Shown: piece after piece, positions 22,361 to 34,762 of the stretch | Layout: each line of letters opens with the position of its first letter | Position numbering within the stretch: position 1 is the stretch's first letter | Assembly: GCA_030247885.1 (NCBI GenBank) | Contig: JAPDRO010000018.1 | Location: 620,001 to 684,000 of the forward strand | DNA from: Taxawa tesnikishii (nom. ined.) | Lineage: Eukaryota; Ascomycota; Dothideomycetes; Dothideales | Direction: 5' to 3' | DNA length: 64,000 bases | Made by a program: the position numbers and the translations under genes | The notes under the pieces: model-generated | What the model saw: only the letters and a program-made list of their open reading frames with translations | Database searches by the model: none | Told to the model about the DNA's origin: nothing

Positions 22361-25300
22361 CTACGCAACCTCATCCTCCATCTCCTCCTCTTTGACGTCC
22401 TCTTCGTCCACATATTCCGCTCCCTCATCGTCGTCCTCCGCATCCTCGATCTTCGCAATTCGGGGCAAAACGCCTCCACCCGTTTTGAGCGCCTCGACCT
22501 TTGCCTTCGTCATCTCGAACACGTATTGACCCAAATGCTCCACTCCCTCCATCTCCGCCGCCTCAACCTTGTCCTCCATCCTCCTCTGGGTAGGCCACAT
22601 CTCGCCGGTGACCAAACTGAGTTTATCACTCCTCGTCCAGAACCGATCGAATGAGTGCCTGAGCTCGAAGCAATTCTCAAACACCTGTCTCCGGCCCAGG
22701 ATATACAAGCCCAATCTGGCGCGAGACAGTGCGACGGTCAACCTGCGCATATCGCGCAGGTATCCCGGCCGGCTGGTGCGCGTCAGACTTAGGATGATAT
22801 AGTCGTTCTGCTCGCCCTGGTATTTGTCGACTGTGCTAACGGTCTTCGGGAGCCCAAAGAGTCGGTTCCCCTTGCAGCGGTGATTCAGCACATCCCTAAT
22901 CAGTGCTCTCTGGCCCGCGTAGGTTGTCAGCATACTGATGCGCTCGGCGGGGTACCCGAGCAAGCGCATATACTGGTACAGCGCGACGGCGTACTCGGCT
23001 TCGCCGAGGTTCTGCACGAAGTGCGGGTTGGGCTCCTGCTCGCCACGGCCCTTGTAGTCCGGGACATCGATGAACTGGTACTCGTGCGCGAACCCGGCGT
23101 TGGCGAGGGCGAATTCAGAAGTAGGCGCCGTAACGGAAGGCAGATTGCTGAGGCGCGGGTAGCGCCAGCTGTAAAGCTCCGCGAGGCTTGCGCGGGCGCG
23201 TCCCTGCTGGTCGAGCGTGATGGTCGGCACGCCAAGCCGTACGAGGCGCAAGAAAAGGGATTGCGAGAGGTTGGCGTATTGTCCGAAGGCGAGGTTTTGC
23301 ACGATCGGACTGTTTTGTAGGTGATCACCCGCCAAGACGATGCGCTTGAGCGGCATTGTGCCGTTGCGTGCGTTTTGTAAAGCTAGTGGGATGAAGTTCT
23401 CAATTTCGGTGATCTGTGCTGCCTCCTCCATGATCACGTTGTCGTACCGGAAGCCCAGCTCGGCGATCTCTTGTCGTCGCATGGCTGCGTGTGTCGAAGT
23501 CATTGCGATGATCCGCGCTTCTTTAACGAGCAGGTAGTTTGCCTTGTCACGGCCGGAACGGAGGATCTCGAAAGGCCTTGTATCGGCCAAAGCAGCGAAG
23601 ATGTGATCAAGGTGACGATTGCAGCCGGAAGCAATGTCAATGATTTCCTCGCGGGAAGCTGTAGGTGGGAAAAGGGGTTGAGGGGCGGAGGCGAAGTAAG
23701 CGTGGAATGGAAAAGCGTAGATTATCTCTTGGGAGCTAGATGGAAGTCAGCCCTGGAGCTCACGATTGTCGAGCAAGCTTACCTCGCATTGGTCTTGACT
23801 TCGTCCCAGAACTTGGTCCAAGCTGGTCCGATGTACACCTGGTTGAAGTAGTCCGCCGTCTCGCAAGAATTGCCATGGGCTCCTGGGGCATTGATGCTTG
23901 CTGCAAGCCTCGTCACCTCGCTAAGACAATGTCCTGCATTCTCCAGCATAGACTCGACTCTGCCGTGCTTGCTGTAGCTAGCCTCGGTCTCTAGTTCTTC
24001 CTCTCCGTGTCCCAATCGAAGAAGATGCCGTTCATCGACGTCGAGAGCGGTGATCTTCTGGAAAAGTTGGTTCAGTGCCTGATTGCTGCGTGCCACCAGA
24101 AGTGTGCGCTCCTGCGGGAAGTTGTGGTAAATATTGTTGATGATCTGCGTAGCAACATCGGTCTTGCCCGTACCTGGTGGGCCTACAATAATTGTAAGGC
24201 CTGGCTGGGAACCTGAGCTAATGGCCTCGATCTGGGCCGGGGTGAAGCGGACTGCATTCAACTTGGGTGCATCGGCAGGATAAGGGCCAGTGTTCGGCGG
24301 CTTGTATGTAGCCACCTTGACAGTTTCAGCTGCGGCAGGCTGGGCAGTCTCGGCTTGCTCACGCCTCCGCTTTTTAGATGGCCGAGGAGCGGGCGCTTCC
24401 GCGGTGGTGGTCTCGAGTATGTAAGGAGGAGGAAAGCTTCCATCCATGCTGGCGTCGGGCTCAACGGTCTTCCCAGGTAAACTCTCGATTAGGTGCTGCC
24501 AGTCAAGGAAAGTATCACGATAATCGAGCGACTTCAGCCGATTCGGAAGACGTTGGTATGTGGCGCTTGCAGGATCACCGTAACCCAAGAAGACTTCTTG
24601 TAGCCACTCTGGAGCTGGAACATCCGAAAGTGCCAAGTGCTTGATTGATTGAAGAACGGGCTTGAAGTTGTTCTCTCGCCCTCTCCGTCGTACGAGCAAG
24701 TTAACACCGTCGTATATGTCGCCCTGGCCCTTGTCGGCGCGTTCTTTGTCTTCTTGATAGGCTACTGGGTCCAGCCTTAGCAGCAGCCTCCTCTGCCGCA
24801 CTCGCGGACCGAACCCGTCGGCTTGGTCCCTGTTCTGGTTATGCAGCATCTTTCCGTTCTCGTCCAGGACGTGAATGACTTCAGCACAGCGCAGATGCTG
24901 GAGTTGAGGATGTTGCGCTGCGTCCGCATGGCCATTAGCAATCGCCGAACCGGACTCGCGCGGTCGCACAGCCAGAAGGTATACAACATCATCCTGTCGC
25001 AAAGTCTCCCACTCCCGTCGAATGTTGGGTGTTAATCGAGAGACGTCCAGAATTACCTCAACCTGGACTTGCGAAGGATGCAGCTCTCCCACTTTTGGAG
25101 CCATTGTGTCGATTACTGCAGGCTTCGGGATCGGTATTGCCATTCTCGAGAAGCCTTCAAATTTCGTCAGAACACCCATCTGTTGCGGTTGTACGCGTTT
25201 GATGGTGTCCTCAAGATGTTTCTTGATCTCGTAGAAAGATTCGCACCGATACAAGATGAACGATCTCCAGAGGAAATCTCCCAGAGTAAGATACTGTAAA

Positions 25301-26655
25301 TTGAGCTTGGGTATAGCTAGCGGCTTAGCTCCGTTGTAACCCTCGGTGCGAAGGTGGGTCATGTCATAGATTGTGCGTTCCGTCGGTAAGAGAGCCTGAT
25401 CACGAATGTTCTCCTGATACATTCGTTTGCGTTCGTGAGCCGTTAGCAAAACTTCGATATAGAACAATCGATCCAACACCACCAGAGACGACTGCGAATA
25501 CTCCGTCCGGAAGCCGAGGAGGATGCACAGCTGTACGATCTCGTCGTCGGAGAGTGAGCTAAGGTGGCCCTCTAGATCATCTCTCTGCTCCAACGACGCG
25601 AAGTTTGACAGTATAAGGATAGTTAACTTTATCTTGAAGTTTTTCAGAGCGACCTTCTGCAGGCGAGACAGCGCCTGATGATGGATCTCTTCGTATTGTA
25701 ATGGCGTATATTCGCGTCCACTGTGGTCCTCGATGGGGAAGTAGCTGTAGTGTCGGAAGAGATTGTACATGTCTCTTAAGAGGCCGTTTTCCTCGTCACT
25801 ATACATGGGTGACAATTTGACGGCGGTCAGAGTGTTCATGTCCTGCAGCAAAGTATTGACGTAGCGCCTTGTAGGAAGCTGGCTCTGAAGATCCGAGAGC
25901 AATTCCAAGAAACGCTCGCAGTAAGCAACATTGTCTTGCCTGTCCTGCGCCTCAGGATTGTAGAGGCGGTCAAGGAAATCCAGGATCAGTGAATAGAGCC
26001 ACGACCTCTCGAAGCGCAACCTTGTCTGCGCGGGCGCATCAGCGGCGTCGTATTTCTTTGCCGCAGCTCGCCATGCTTTGTGTAGTTGCACCGTCTTTTC
26101 AAGCTTTTGCTCCCTCGCCGCATCACTGTGCAGATTCTGCCAGATACCTATAGACACCAAAGGCGCACATTCTTTCCTGATCATCCCGCTGTCCAACGAT
26201 TGGAATGCACCGATGATGAAGGTGACGAGATGTGTGCGCAGCTTGGTGGAAACCGAAGGATCCAGGGTCATGTACAGTACGCGTCGGAAGAAAGACGAGA
26301 ACTCTTCGGGCTGCTTGGAGAAGTTCTCCCACACGGGCAGGTCCTCGCGACGTTTGACGTTGACCAGGAGCGCCAGAAGGAGAACGTGCTGATTGGACGC
26401 GTCTTCTGTATATCCAGGCCAGAGGTATCTCTCCAAGAGCTGCAGCTGCTCGAGCAGGAGTAATTGTCCAAACGCGAAACCTTCATTCTCCAAGTGGTCC
26501 CACAACTCCTTTCTCACGACATCTGGCTGGACCTTTGTTGGCCTTGTCTTTCCCAGCCAGTACTTTCTGGCAAGCTGCGCATAGTGGTTGTCTCCAATGA
26601 GATCTTCAACACCCGGCCGACTCGAGACAGCGGAGTCTACGGTGACGGGAGCCAT
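22361..26655 (-). CDS. Intron-binding protein Aquarius homologue (spliceosomal RNA helicase, Cwf11-like)
   Basis: Large SF1 helicase of the Upf1-like group that belongs to the intron-binding complex of the spliceosome (human AQR, S. pombe Cwf11). Two exons, 23783-26655 and 22361-23735, with a 47-base intron, encode 1415 residues with no frame break. The N-terminal half is the armadillo-like scaffold (LLALLVNVKRREDLPVWENF is characteristic). The Walker A motif IIVGPPGTGKTDVATQI is near residue 825, the motif II equivalent IMEEAAQITE (EEAA instead of DEAA) near 1060, then STVDKYQGEQNDYIILSL and MRRLTVALSRARLGLYI as motifs V and VI. The C-terminus is acidic. The nucleus is its expected location. 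Length and all helicase motifs agree with the family, so the assignment is strong. Confidence 0.96.
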
Positions 26656-27588
26656 TCGTTGAGAGGCGGAGGGTACTCGAGGGCACTCGGTATCAGTTCT
26701 GTGGGACCTATGTGCTAGCAGTCATGCTCGTTCGAAGCAAGAGTGTTGCGGTTCTTGTCGCGTAGTCGTAACCAGTTATCTGCAAGCCGACTGAAACGGC
26801 CAATCGTAGCGGTATAGGTTCTATGGAGGTGGTGATTGTGCCGGTAAGGTTATGCGAATGTTTGGAAAAGTCGCGATGCTCTGCTTCCCAGCTTCCCCGG
26901 ATTTTCTGAAACGCCAAGCCGTCGCACCGAAGCTCTCAATCTCCCGCGTCATCCGCATCCACATCCGCATCCACCTTCTCTTCGATCGCAGGTCAGCGCA
27001 CAGCACTGCACTCCGAACGCTTCTCTTCGTTCGTTTTCAATCGTCTGTGTACCACAGACAGGAGACGCTGGTTGTGTACCCCGACTGTGTAGCAGCCGTC
27101 GCAGGAGAGGCTTCCGCGGCAGACCATGCTTCTTCCCATGATACGGTCTGATGCGCAAAGACAGGTGCAAGCGCATTCCGAACCACGTCCCTCTTTGGTA
27201 CGCGAATACACCTCAACTACCCCAGTCACATGAGGGAGAAGTCCATTCCGTGGTCGTAGGTGCTTCGGCCGCGACGGTCGCCTCACAATTCCTTTGTTGT
27301 ACGGATACAAGAATGCTCCGTTCAACGTTGGAGGCTGGCTTCTACTGCAGCCGTAACCGCGGCTTGGCACTCCACCACTCGGCCGCAACCGTCCAGGGAC
27401 TCATTGAGATGCCCCGTCGGTATAGGAGCGCGCGTAACAGTCGGAGATATATACCTTCGACGCTTGTCCGTTTGAGAACACATCATCCACACTCAGAAAG
27501 CAGCACACTCAACACTAACTGTTTCCCAACGAACTAAACCAAAAGCGAGTCATACGTCAAGTCACAGCATATACGAACACCCGCAGAT
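26656..27588. other. Intergenic upstream of Aquarius, nothing recognised
   Basis: About 930 bases between divergently oriented Aquarius (minus) and the DUF4188 pseudogene (plus). Frames here overlap on both strands and lack domains. A short alternating stretch CATCCGCATCCACATCCGCATC lies near 26950-26972. Otherwise nothing is seen. Confidence 0.4.
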
Positions 27589-28426
27589 ATGTCCACCAAA
27601 TCATTCGCCGGCATGTTACCAACGAGCAAGACTCGAACGGCGGACTCCAAAACCGGCGGTCTCTTCGTCATCCTTCGCGACCAATTCCAGATTTCCACCT
27701 GGCTCCTTATAGGTGCAGCCTTGCAGTCCCTCGTGTCGATGCTCGTCGGCCGCCTAGCTCTCTTACCCGCAGCCCTTGTGCTGCTATACCGCCCCGCAGA
27801 CACCTACGCTATGGCGACCGGGCCTAAGCACAACGTCTAGACCGACTGGCAAATTCTCCGCACAATTCCCCGACGCCTCCGGCAACTACGGAAGTACGCC
27901 GTGCAAAGACGAAGTCGCCGTCCTTCTAATCGGTGCGCGCTCTAATTCACCCTTGGGACTCCTCGCGCCCGGGTTCCGCGAGATTGGAACCTATTTCCAG
28001 GACATGACTAAGGAGCTCGAAGACTCTACAGAAGAATGGGGTTACCTGGGTTCCACGTCGTGGCTAGGCGCACAACGTTCTGCCACAAACGTTACCATGG
28101 CCGTCATGTACTTTAAGAACGCCTCTTATGTTCACAAGTATGCCGAGTCTCCGCTGCACCGCTAGGCCTGGAAATGGCGGAACAAGGAGCTGGTGAACAA
28201 GTACCCGCACTTCAGTATCTACTACGAGTTGTTCCACGTTCCGAAGGGTAACTGGGAGAGCATTTATGCAAACTGTCACCCGATTGGCCTGGCGGCCACG
28301 AAACATGCTGTGAAGGGAAAGCAGGGAGAGGGCGCGGTGGAGTGGATGAGTCCGGTTGTGGATGCGAAGAAGGGCGTTCTGAGCACGAGTAAGGGACGCA
28401 TGAGCGGGCATTTGGAGATTGAGTGA
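27589..28426 (+). pseudogene. DUF4188-type (monooxygenase-like) gene, probably broken
   Basis: Resembles the fungal family annotated as DUF4188 (PF13826), often described as monooxygenase-like or near phenylacetaldoxime dehydratase; my identification rests on memory of its pattern. The N-terminus carries a hydrophobic segment (WLLIGAALQSL, LALLPAALVLLY), followed in a different frame by QFPDASGNYGSTP, LGLLAPGFREIG, EEWGYLGSTSWLG and HFSIYYELFHVPKGNWESIY. Two in-frame TAG codons interrupt it (27838-27840 and 28163-28165), plus a frame change near 27860-27875. The second TAG sits between SPLHR and AWKWRNKE. Both could be CAG-to-TAG changes, a CpA-to-TpA type expected of RIP-like mutation. Introns do not explain the stops. 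I call it a pseudogene, though a live gene with sequence errors is not fully excluded. Confidence 0.62.
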
Positions 28427-29324
28427 AGGCCTGGCTCGAGGTTGGAGAGATAAGGGAGGAGAGGATTGGCAAGGAGGCAAGGTGGTAAGGACATGGGTAT
28501 AGGGTATCGGGTCGGGGAGGAGTTTGGCTTTTGGTCTAGCCTCTTTACAAGTAACTGTAAACAACTAGAGATACCCATAGACGTGTTTCTGCTCCTTCCC
28601 GTCATCTGACATTGCAATCGCTCATTCTACACTATCACCAGGTTCCCCGGAGCATGGAATGTCCTTGTAGTTGGAGGATGCAACCTTGAGCTTGCATCAC
28701 GGTCGCAAAATGCTGAGGACAACAAACAAGAAGTGAAATCTATTGGTAGCCGACATGTATCGCTGTATTGGAGCCGGGCGCCAAGCATGCAGTACCGCAG
28801 GGGGCATTCAGGATAGACTGATACCATTTCGTGCTGGATGCTTAGCTCAATAAGCAGCGTCGTACTCGATCTGGCGAAGCGGGTGAGCTTGTCCGCGGCC
28901 GGACATGTCCTTCAGGCATTCCAACAGCACGATCAGAGCTTTACCCTCAAGCTCATCCGGACACCCTGCCATACCAGGCAACCTGATAGGTCTCACGGCT
29001 GTCCGAGTGGAAGAGTGAGCAGCCGCCATCCGGCCGGTCATGCCGTGAGGCTATGCTCGGCAAACATTTTGCCCAACAGATAGGCAAGAGGCCGCTCGAA
29101 CATATACCGGTGCTGATCGATCACGCCTGAGGCCCCGCTTGACAAGTGCTCCGTGCGGACGACCGACAGTACAATTTCGCAGTGGACGCATAACAGACTA
29201 TATCACATCTGTGCGAAGACCGTCAGCGATACCAAAGCTATCCGGAACTGTCCCGTCACTGTCGCACAGTTTATCGTACTCGTCACAAACAATCGCACAC
29301 TCTGCTAGTCTACAATCCTTGCCC
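28427..29324. other. Intergenic, nothing recognised
   Basis: About 900 bases following the DUF4188 pseudogene. Only short frames without domains are present; no repeat or RNA gene is seen. Confidence 0.4.
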
Positions 29325-30269
29325 ATGGCCGGCCCTGCATTCAGAGACGCCGCATCGACAGTCCTGGCGTTCGGCCAGTCTTTGACGAACCGGGAGCTTC
29401 GTCGTATACCTCAAACCCTACAACCTTTTCAAGAACTAGTTGACAGCATACGTCACTTCCTCGAAATGAGTCACGGTGGCATAGCTCGTCGCCTTGTCGA
29501 CATTCTGGCATCTCTCTCTACGACACCACAACGCCACCAACCGCCCGATCAGAGCACTCATCTTGTATCGCCGCAGTATTCTTAAAGCAGTCGTGGAGAG
29601 CATCCTCCGCCAGGTTCGCCACGATGATACGTACCGTGATGCGGCGAGAGCATACCTTGACTTGTGTACCACGCACTACGAAGCATTTGAGAAAGCTCGA
29701 GAGTACCGAATGCTTGTTAATACCAACCTTTGCTTCATGTTCCTCTGGGTGTCTGCTGACGGACGGCCTCGGATGGTTCAAGAGGTCGTTCAATATCCAT
29801 CTGATCTCGGCCGCTGCGTCAACCTTGGGTACGGCGTCGTCGAGTCTTCTCCCTTGTATCGTTGGCGAACGGCTCCTGTTGCATTCACGGAAACGACGAC
29901 AAGCGATCTCCGGGCCGCTGCGAAGAGCATCTTTGGATTGGATTAGAGATTCGAGAATCGTTTGGAACGGCCGCTCGGAGTGCCGTGAACGGCGCGCTAT
30001 ATGCTTCCGTCGGTCAGCTTGCCTCAGGCGGATGCACATACATGGCGACGCACACGGTGTGTACAACCGCATTGCTAGGCGGACACAGTTTCTGGGGTCT
30101 CGTTACCTCCACCGCTCATCTCGCTGCCTATGCGGCTTCAGCTGTGGGTTGGACAGCTGGAGCTGCGGCTCTGGCTACTGCAGGTGTTCCGCCGTTATTG
30201 GGTACTACGATTGTGATTGGTGTCGGTGCGATTGGTGGTGCAGCAGTTCGGTACGTAAAAGGGCAGTGA
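29325..30269 (+). CDS. Unrecognised protein with Gly/Ala-rich hydrophobic C-terminus (frame interrupted)
   Basis: Not recognised. Three reading-frame segments follow one another and read like one protein: 29325 to about 29560 (FRDAASTVLAFGQSLTNREL, a helical N-terminus), about 29550-29935 (SILKAVVESILRQVRHDDTY, AARAYLDLCTTHYEAFEKAR) and about 29935-30269. The last ends in a long hydrophobic region with Gly and Ala spaced as in glycine zippers (AAYAASAVGWTAGAAALATA, then TTIVIGVGAIGGAA). The second junction is explained by one missing T near 29930; the first needs an extra base or two losses and is uncertain. A membrane-inserting or pore-like C-terminus with a helical N-terminal part is my inference. 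It could equally be a decaying gene. No homologue is named. Confidence 0.42.
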
Positions 30270-31080
30270 AGTTGCGAACGCGGGCATAGAACCATAAGTT
30301 GTTAGTATTGGTAGACAAGAGAGTTAGCATCGCCAAGTGTGGTGGATAACAACATCAGTGAGACTGCAAAGGGCTCTCATGGAGCCCTGTTCAGCCAAAC
30401 TCGGAAATGATGCGATTGGACTGTACCCCTTCACAGACAGCCTTGGCAGGGCAGTGCCTCGTGGGAGCCTTTTGTTGTAGACAGGCGCAAAAGAGTGCTG
30501 TTATCAGAACGGCAGGTTGGCGACGACTGAGACGGCCAACGCCAGCAGTGCAGAGCCGAGGAGTGAGTAGGATAGAGTTTGAGAGAGTCGCGTCGGGGGT
30601 GTCGTCGAGGTATCGCTCGCTTAGATCGGTTTTGCAAACGCTCAGCTGCAGACTAGTTGTTGCTAATGTCTATGGACACTGAGCGATAGATGAAACTGAT
30701 ATTGCTATGACTGTCCTACAATAGCAAGTCACCTGACTGATCAGACGGTCAGAAGCACTCCTAGATCTGGAATGCAATCTTCTAGATGATAAACACAATC
30801 CTCCTTGCATCGAGCGAAGAGAAACCGATGGATTAGGTGGGTCAGCTCCGTACGGTTGCAAAAGACAGCGAACGTTAAGCGAGAGGGGAACCTATCCACC
30901 GCCGTCTCTCATCCTTTGCACAGCTGTTCGATATCAACACCGGCGCGACTTATTACTTCTTCGGGGTCGTGGCTTTGCATTCCTGTGTCAGGCGGGTCGA
31001 CTCGATCGAGGGAGGCTCGGCGAACTCAAGGCCATGCACGTCCGCCGTCGGCAACGATAAAGCGCCTTCGTGACCGGGAT
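30270..31080. other. Intergenic, nothing recognised
   Basis: About 800 bases between the unrecognised gene and the GATA-rich promoter of the urea transporter. The short frames carry no domain. Confidence 0.4.
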
Positions 31081-31093
31081 CTCCCATGGATGT

Positions 31094-31304
31094 CGATAAG
31101 GAGCACGATAACTGCCCCAAAATCATCCAATCGCCGATAATACTACAAGAGTGGAGAGCTTTCTCGCTTTTGCGTTGCGAAGATAGGGCTACTATGGCAT
31201 AAAGGCGGCATGGCTCCTTTTCCTCGACACGTAGAATCGAAGGATAAGTACAGCTTCCTGTATCCCTTTGCTCGAATTCGTGAACTCTGCCTCCTTCCTT
31301 ATCG
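31094..31304. promoter_or_regulatory. Cluster of six GATA-factor (AreA/NIT2-type) sites
   Basis: Upstream of the urea transporter I find HGATAR sites at 31094-31099, 31106-31111 and 31135-31140 (all CGATAA), 31181-31186 (AGATAG), 31242-31247 (GGATAA) and, on the other strand, 31299-31304 (TTATCG). AreA/Nit2-type GATA activators bind such clusters in genes for secondary nitrogen sources in filamentous ascomycetes. A role in nitrogen-regulated urea uptake is inferred from the sites and the gene product. Confidence 0.6.
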
Positions 31305-31381
31305 CTCCACTGGTCGTGCTGAACACACTATTGGAAAAAGTTTGGACAAGTTACATAGTCTCTTGATAGTTTGAGAGCAAG

Positions 31382-33693
31382 ATGGCAGGCACCGTTCTGC
31401 CGCAAGGTCTGTAAGTTCCCCTGCAGTACTCAAGGATAGTGCTGACGAGATACGCAGGCAGCGGGTATGGAATCATCATCGGTTTTGGGGCGCTGTTCGC
31501 TCTAGGGATGTGGTGTATGGTTTGCTATTCGACGCAAGCATCTCTGTACTGATGATGAGTGGTCAGGGCTTGCTCACCTGCTTGCAAAATTTCAGAATGA
31601 AGTCCAAGGCTCCGAGATGTTCATGACCGCCAAACGTTCTGTAGGCACTGGCCTAGTTGCTTCAGCAGTCGTTTCATCTTGGACCATCGCTGCGACACTA
31701 CTCACATCAACGACCTGGTGTTTCGAATACGGCGTTGCTGGAGCATATTACTACGGTGCCGGCGCCTGTGTTCAGATATTCGTTTTCGCGGTCGCGGCTA
31801 TCGGTCTGAAGCGCAGAGCGCCCGGTGCGCATACCTTCCTTGAAGTAGCCCGGATACGGTATGGGAAGGCCGGCCACGTCGTTTCCGTCATGTGGGAATG
31901 CCAATCATCATGCCCTCTACATTCTGCTAATAGCGGACAGTTACACAACTCTCTACGCGATCATCAACTGCGTCAACATCCTTGTCGGCGGCTCTGCCGT
32001 GTTCACTGCTCTTACCGGCATGAACGTGATTGCTGGAGTTTGGCTTTTACCCGTAGGTGTCGTCATCTACACCTTGACTGGTGGAATCAAGGCTACCATC
32101 TTGACGGATTACTCTCACACGGTTATCATATATGCGATGATCCTTGCCGGTCTCTTCGTCACGTACACAGACAGCGACATTCTGGGCAGCCCCGACAGGG
32201 TGTACGATCTGCTTCGAAAAGCCGCCCAAGCCGCTCCAGTGTCCGGGAATGCGGGCGATGGTGAGTACCTCACCATGCGGTCCCAGGATGCCGTGCTTCT
32301 TGGTGTCGTGTTCTGGTGCGCAGTCTTCGGCACCACCATCGACGCACAATTGATGCAGAAAGCCATCACGGCTGATCCCTCAGCTACGTTGCCTGGCTAC
32401 ATGATCGGAGGTATGATGTTGTTACAGGCACGAGAGCACTGTGGCTTCTGATTGACACATTTCATATAGGCCTAAGCTGGTTCAGCATCCCGTTTTGTCT
32501 CGCCACTACGTTCGGGCTGGCGGCGCGCGCCATGCAGGGTTTGCCGCAGATGCATACGCTCACTGCGTCTGACATCGCTCAAGGCCTGGCGCTGCCGTAT
32601 GCAGCTCAAGCGCTGATGGGCACCGGCGGAGCGGTCTTCATTCTGATCATGGTGTTCATGGCTTGTACCTCTGGATTCTCCGCGGATATTGTGAGTGAGA
32701 TGCAAGCTTCACACACAACCAAGAGCAAGTAACTCATACTGCTTATTCTTTAAAGGTCTCCATCGCGGCCGTCTTCACTTACGACGTCTACGGCGCTTAC
32801 ATCAACCCCACCGCCTCCGGCGGAAAGCTACTTAGGATGTCCCATCTCGCCGTGGTGATCTGGTCTGTCTGTATGGCCATCATTGCGACTGGAATTACAC
32901 GCACAACGATCGGGGTCAACTATCTCGTCACATGCATGGGCGTTTTCACCAGCTGTGCCGTCTGGCCCTTCTACTGCACCATCCTCTGGAGCCGGCAGAA
33001 CAAAGTCGCACTTGTCTGCGCTCCAATCCTAGGCAGTATCACCGCCATCGCATGCTGGCTCGGCAGTACGCACGCTCTATACGGAACCGTCAGCGTCGCG
33101 ACCACGTCCAACATCCTACCGCTGGTGATAGGCAATGCCGTGTCGCTCGTCTCGGGCGCGCTCTATTCCATCGTCCTCACATTCGTCTTCGGTCCTGATA
33201 CCTTTGACTGGGACTTGCTGAAGACCGGCATCCGTGTGGTGGACGACAGCGACATTGCCGGTCTCACCGCCGAGCAGATCGCCCAACAATTAGCCGGAGA
33301 AACACTCACACCTGACGCGGAGCGCTCCTGCGCCGTGGAAAGTTCAAAGCCATTCTCACCGCCTGCGTCTTATGCGCCATATTCGTGGTGATATTCCCTA
33401 TGCCCATGTACGGCACCAACTACGTGTTTTCCAAGCCATTCTTCAGGTTCTGGGTAGCCTTGACATTTGTTTGGGCTTTTGCTGCTACGCTGGTCATTAC
33501 TGTCATGCCATTATGGGAGGGCAGAAGGACAATCGCGTTGTTTTTCTCGACCATGATCAGGGGCAGGGAACCGCCGAGGTCGGTTGAGGGAGTGGTGGTG
33601 AGAAAGTCTGGGGAGGATGAGCAGACAGGAGAAGTGAAGGGCGAGAAAGGGGCCTGTACTGCTGGGGAAGCTATACGAAGAGATCGAGAGTAA
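31382..33693 (+). CDS. Urea active transporter, sodium:solute symporter family (DUR3-like)
   Basis: Plasma-membrane urea/H+ (or polyamine) symporter of the SSS family. Exons 31382-31410, 31462-31514, 31567-32410, 32470-32690 and 32756-33693 encode about 694 residues, the usual DUR3 size. Diagnostic sequence includes NEVQGSEMFMTAKRSVGTGL, GAHTFLEVARIRYG, NILVGGSAVFTALTGMN, GGIKATILTDYSHTVIIY and, late, FPMPMYGTNYVFSKPFF with PLWEGRRTIA. About 15 hydrophobic segments are visible. Two frame slips interrupt the present sequence, around 31875-31900 and at 33349-33351; they cancel in net frame. The first needs one extra or two missing bases, the second one missing A. I read them as sequence errors. 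The promoter carries GATA sites. Substrate could also be an analogue such as allantoate, less likely. Confidence 0.88.
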
Positions 33694-34762
33694 TGCATCG
33701 GTACATCTTCGCTTGGAGGCCTTGTAGAGTTGTTTTGACCGCCCTGTACTAAAGCATCGTGGAAATGAGCTATATAGTCAATTTGACGACCGACTACGTC
33801 GCTTTTAAACTCCGGCGAACGCTCTGATCGACCAGCCTCGGAAGCACAAAAGCGGTAGTTCGTAGGTCTCCGAATTCTTCTACGTGATTGTGTTCCGTAT
33901 TGCCGTCAACGATTTTCGACACAGTCGTTCAGTCCAGGAGGCAAGGAACCCTCCATGTTGCATCCCTTCGATTGATAGACGGACGCTCACGTGCCACGAC
34001 ACGTGTTTCCCTGCTTTGTAGCTTTGACAGTCACTTCGGCAGTCTCCGGCTGCTTACTCAGCAAGCTCCTTCGACATCGAGTCTTCTTGGAATGTCCCAC
34101 TGTTTCCCCAATCAAGTCAATGCCTCACAACACTCCATCAAGCTTCTATTGACAAACAGCAGTTGCCATGCTTCCTACACTAGGTCTATGATTAGTAGCG
34201 ATCGTCCAGTGTCTTCCTTCCACCTGATGCCCGAACTGGATTCCGTACTCATGTCCCGCGCTCAAGGGGCATCTCGATAACGCCCTCGTGCAGGTCTCCC
34301 GGAAACGATGCGAGACTGGCGAAAGAGGCAGCTTCTAGGCAGGCACATTTACCACTAAGACAGCGCTCCGCCCTGTGTCCACTGTTGTACCCCAACATGA
34401 GGTCTGCAGCCCCGCAACCCCGCATCTTGATTAGGGAGATCGGTCGAGCTGAATCCTTCGTGTAAGCCAAACCCACAGCCGACTGCGTATGTCTATCCCA
34501 GCCGGATGTGCTGTGCCGCAATGACCAAGAACAAAGACTCACATGCAACCATACTCATTGGATGTTCCTGGAGAGGAAGGCATTCCCTCCTGTCCGATGT
34601 ACCCCGCCTTCTACTACCTCGGACTCAGGGAGACAGAGAGACGGATACAAAAGGGTCAATTGTCCGCCTTGCTCAGATCCTGTAGGTCACGACACTCCCC
34701 ATCTGTCTCCTTCTGTCTGCTACCGTAGCCTTTTCTCTGTACCATCCGTCTTTCTGTCCAAC
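33694..34762. other. Intergenic upstream of alcohol dehydrogenase
   Basis: About 1.07 kb between the urea transporter and the alcohol dehydrogenase. Short frames only. The last 80 bases are a pyrimidine-rich leader ending in CCAACATGG, a good translation-start context. Confidence 0.4.

Noticed and set aside
27838-28165. Stop-codon readthrough or selenocysteine-like decoding of the TAG codons in the DUF4188 gene
   Set aside because: The gene also has a frame change and no readthrough context is evident; decay is simpler.
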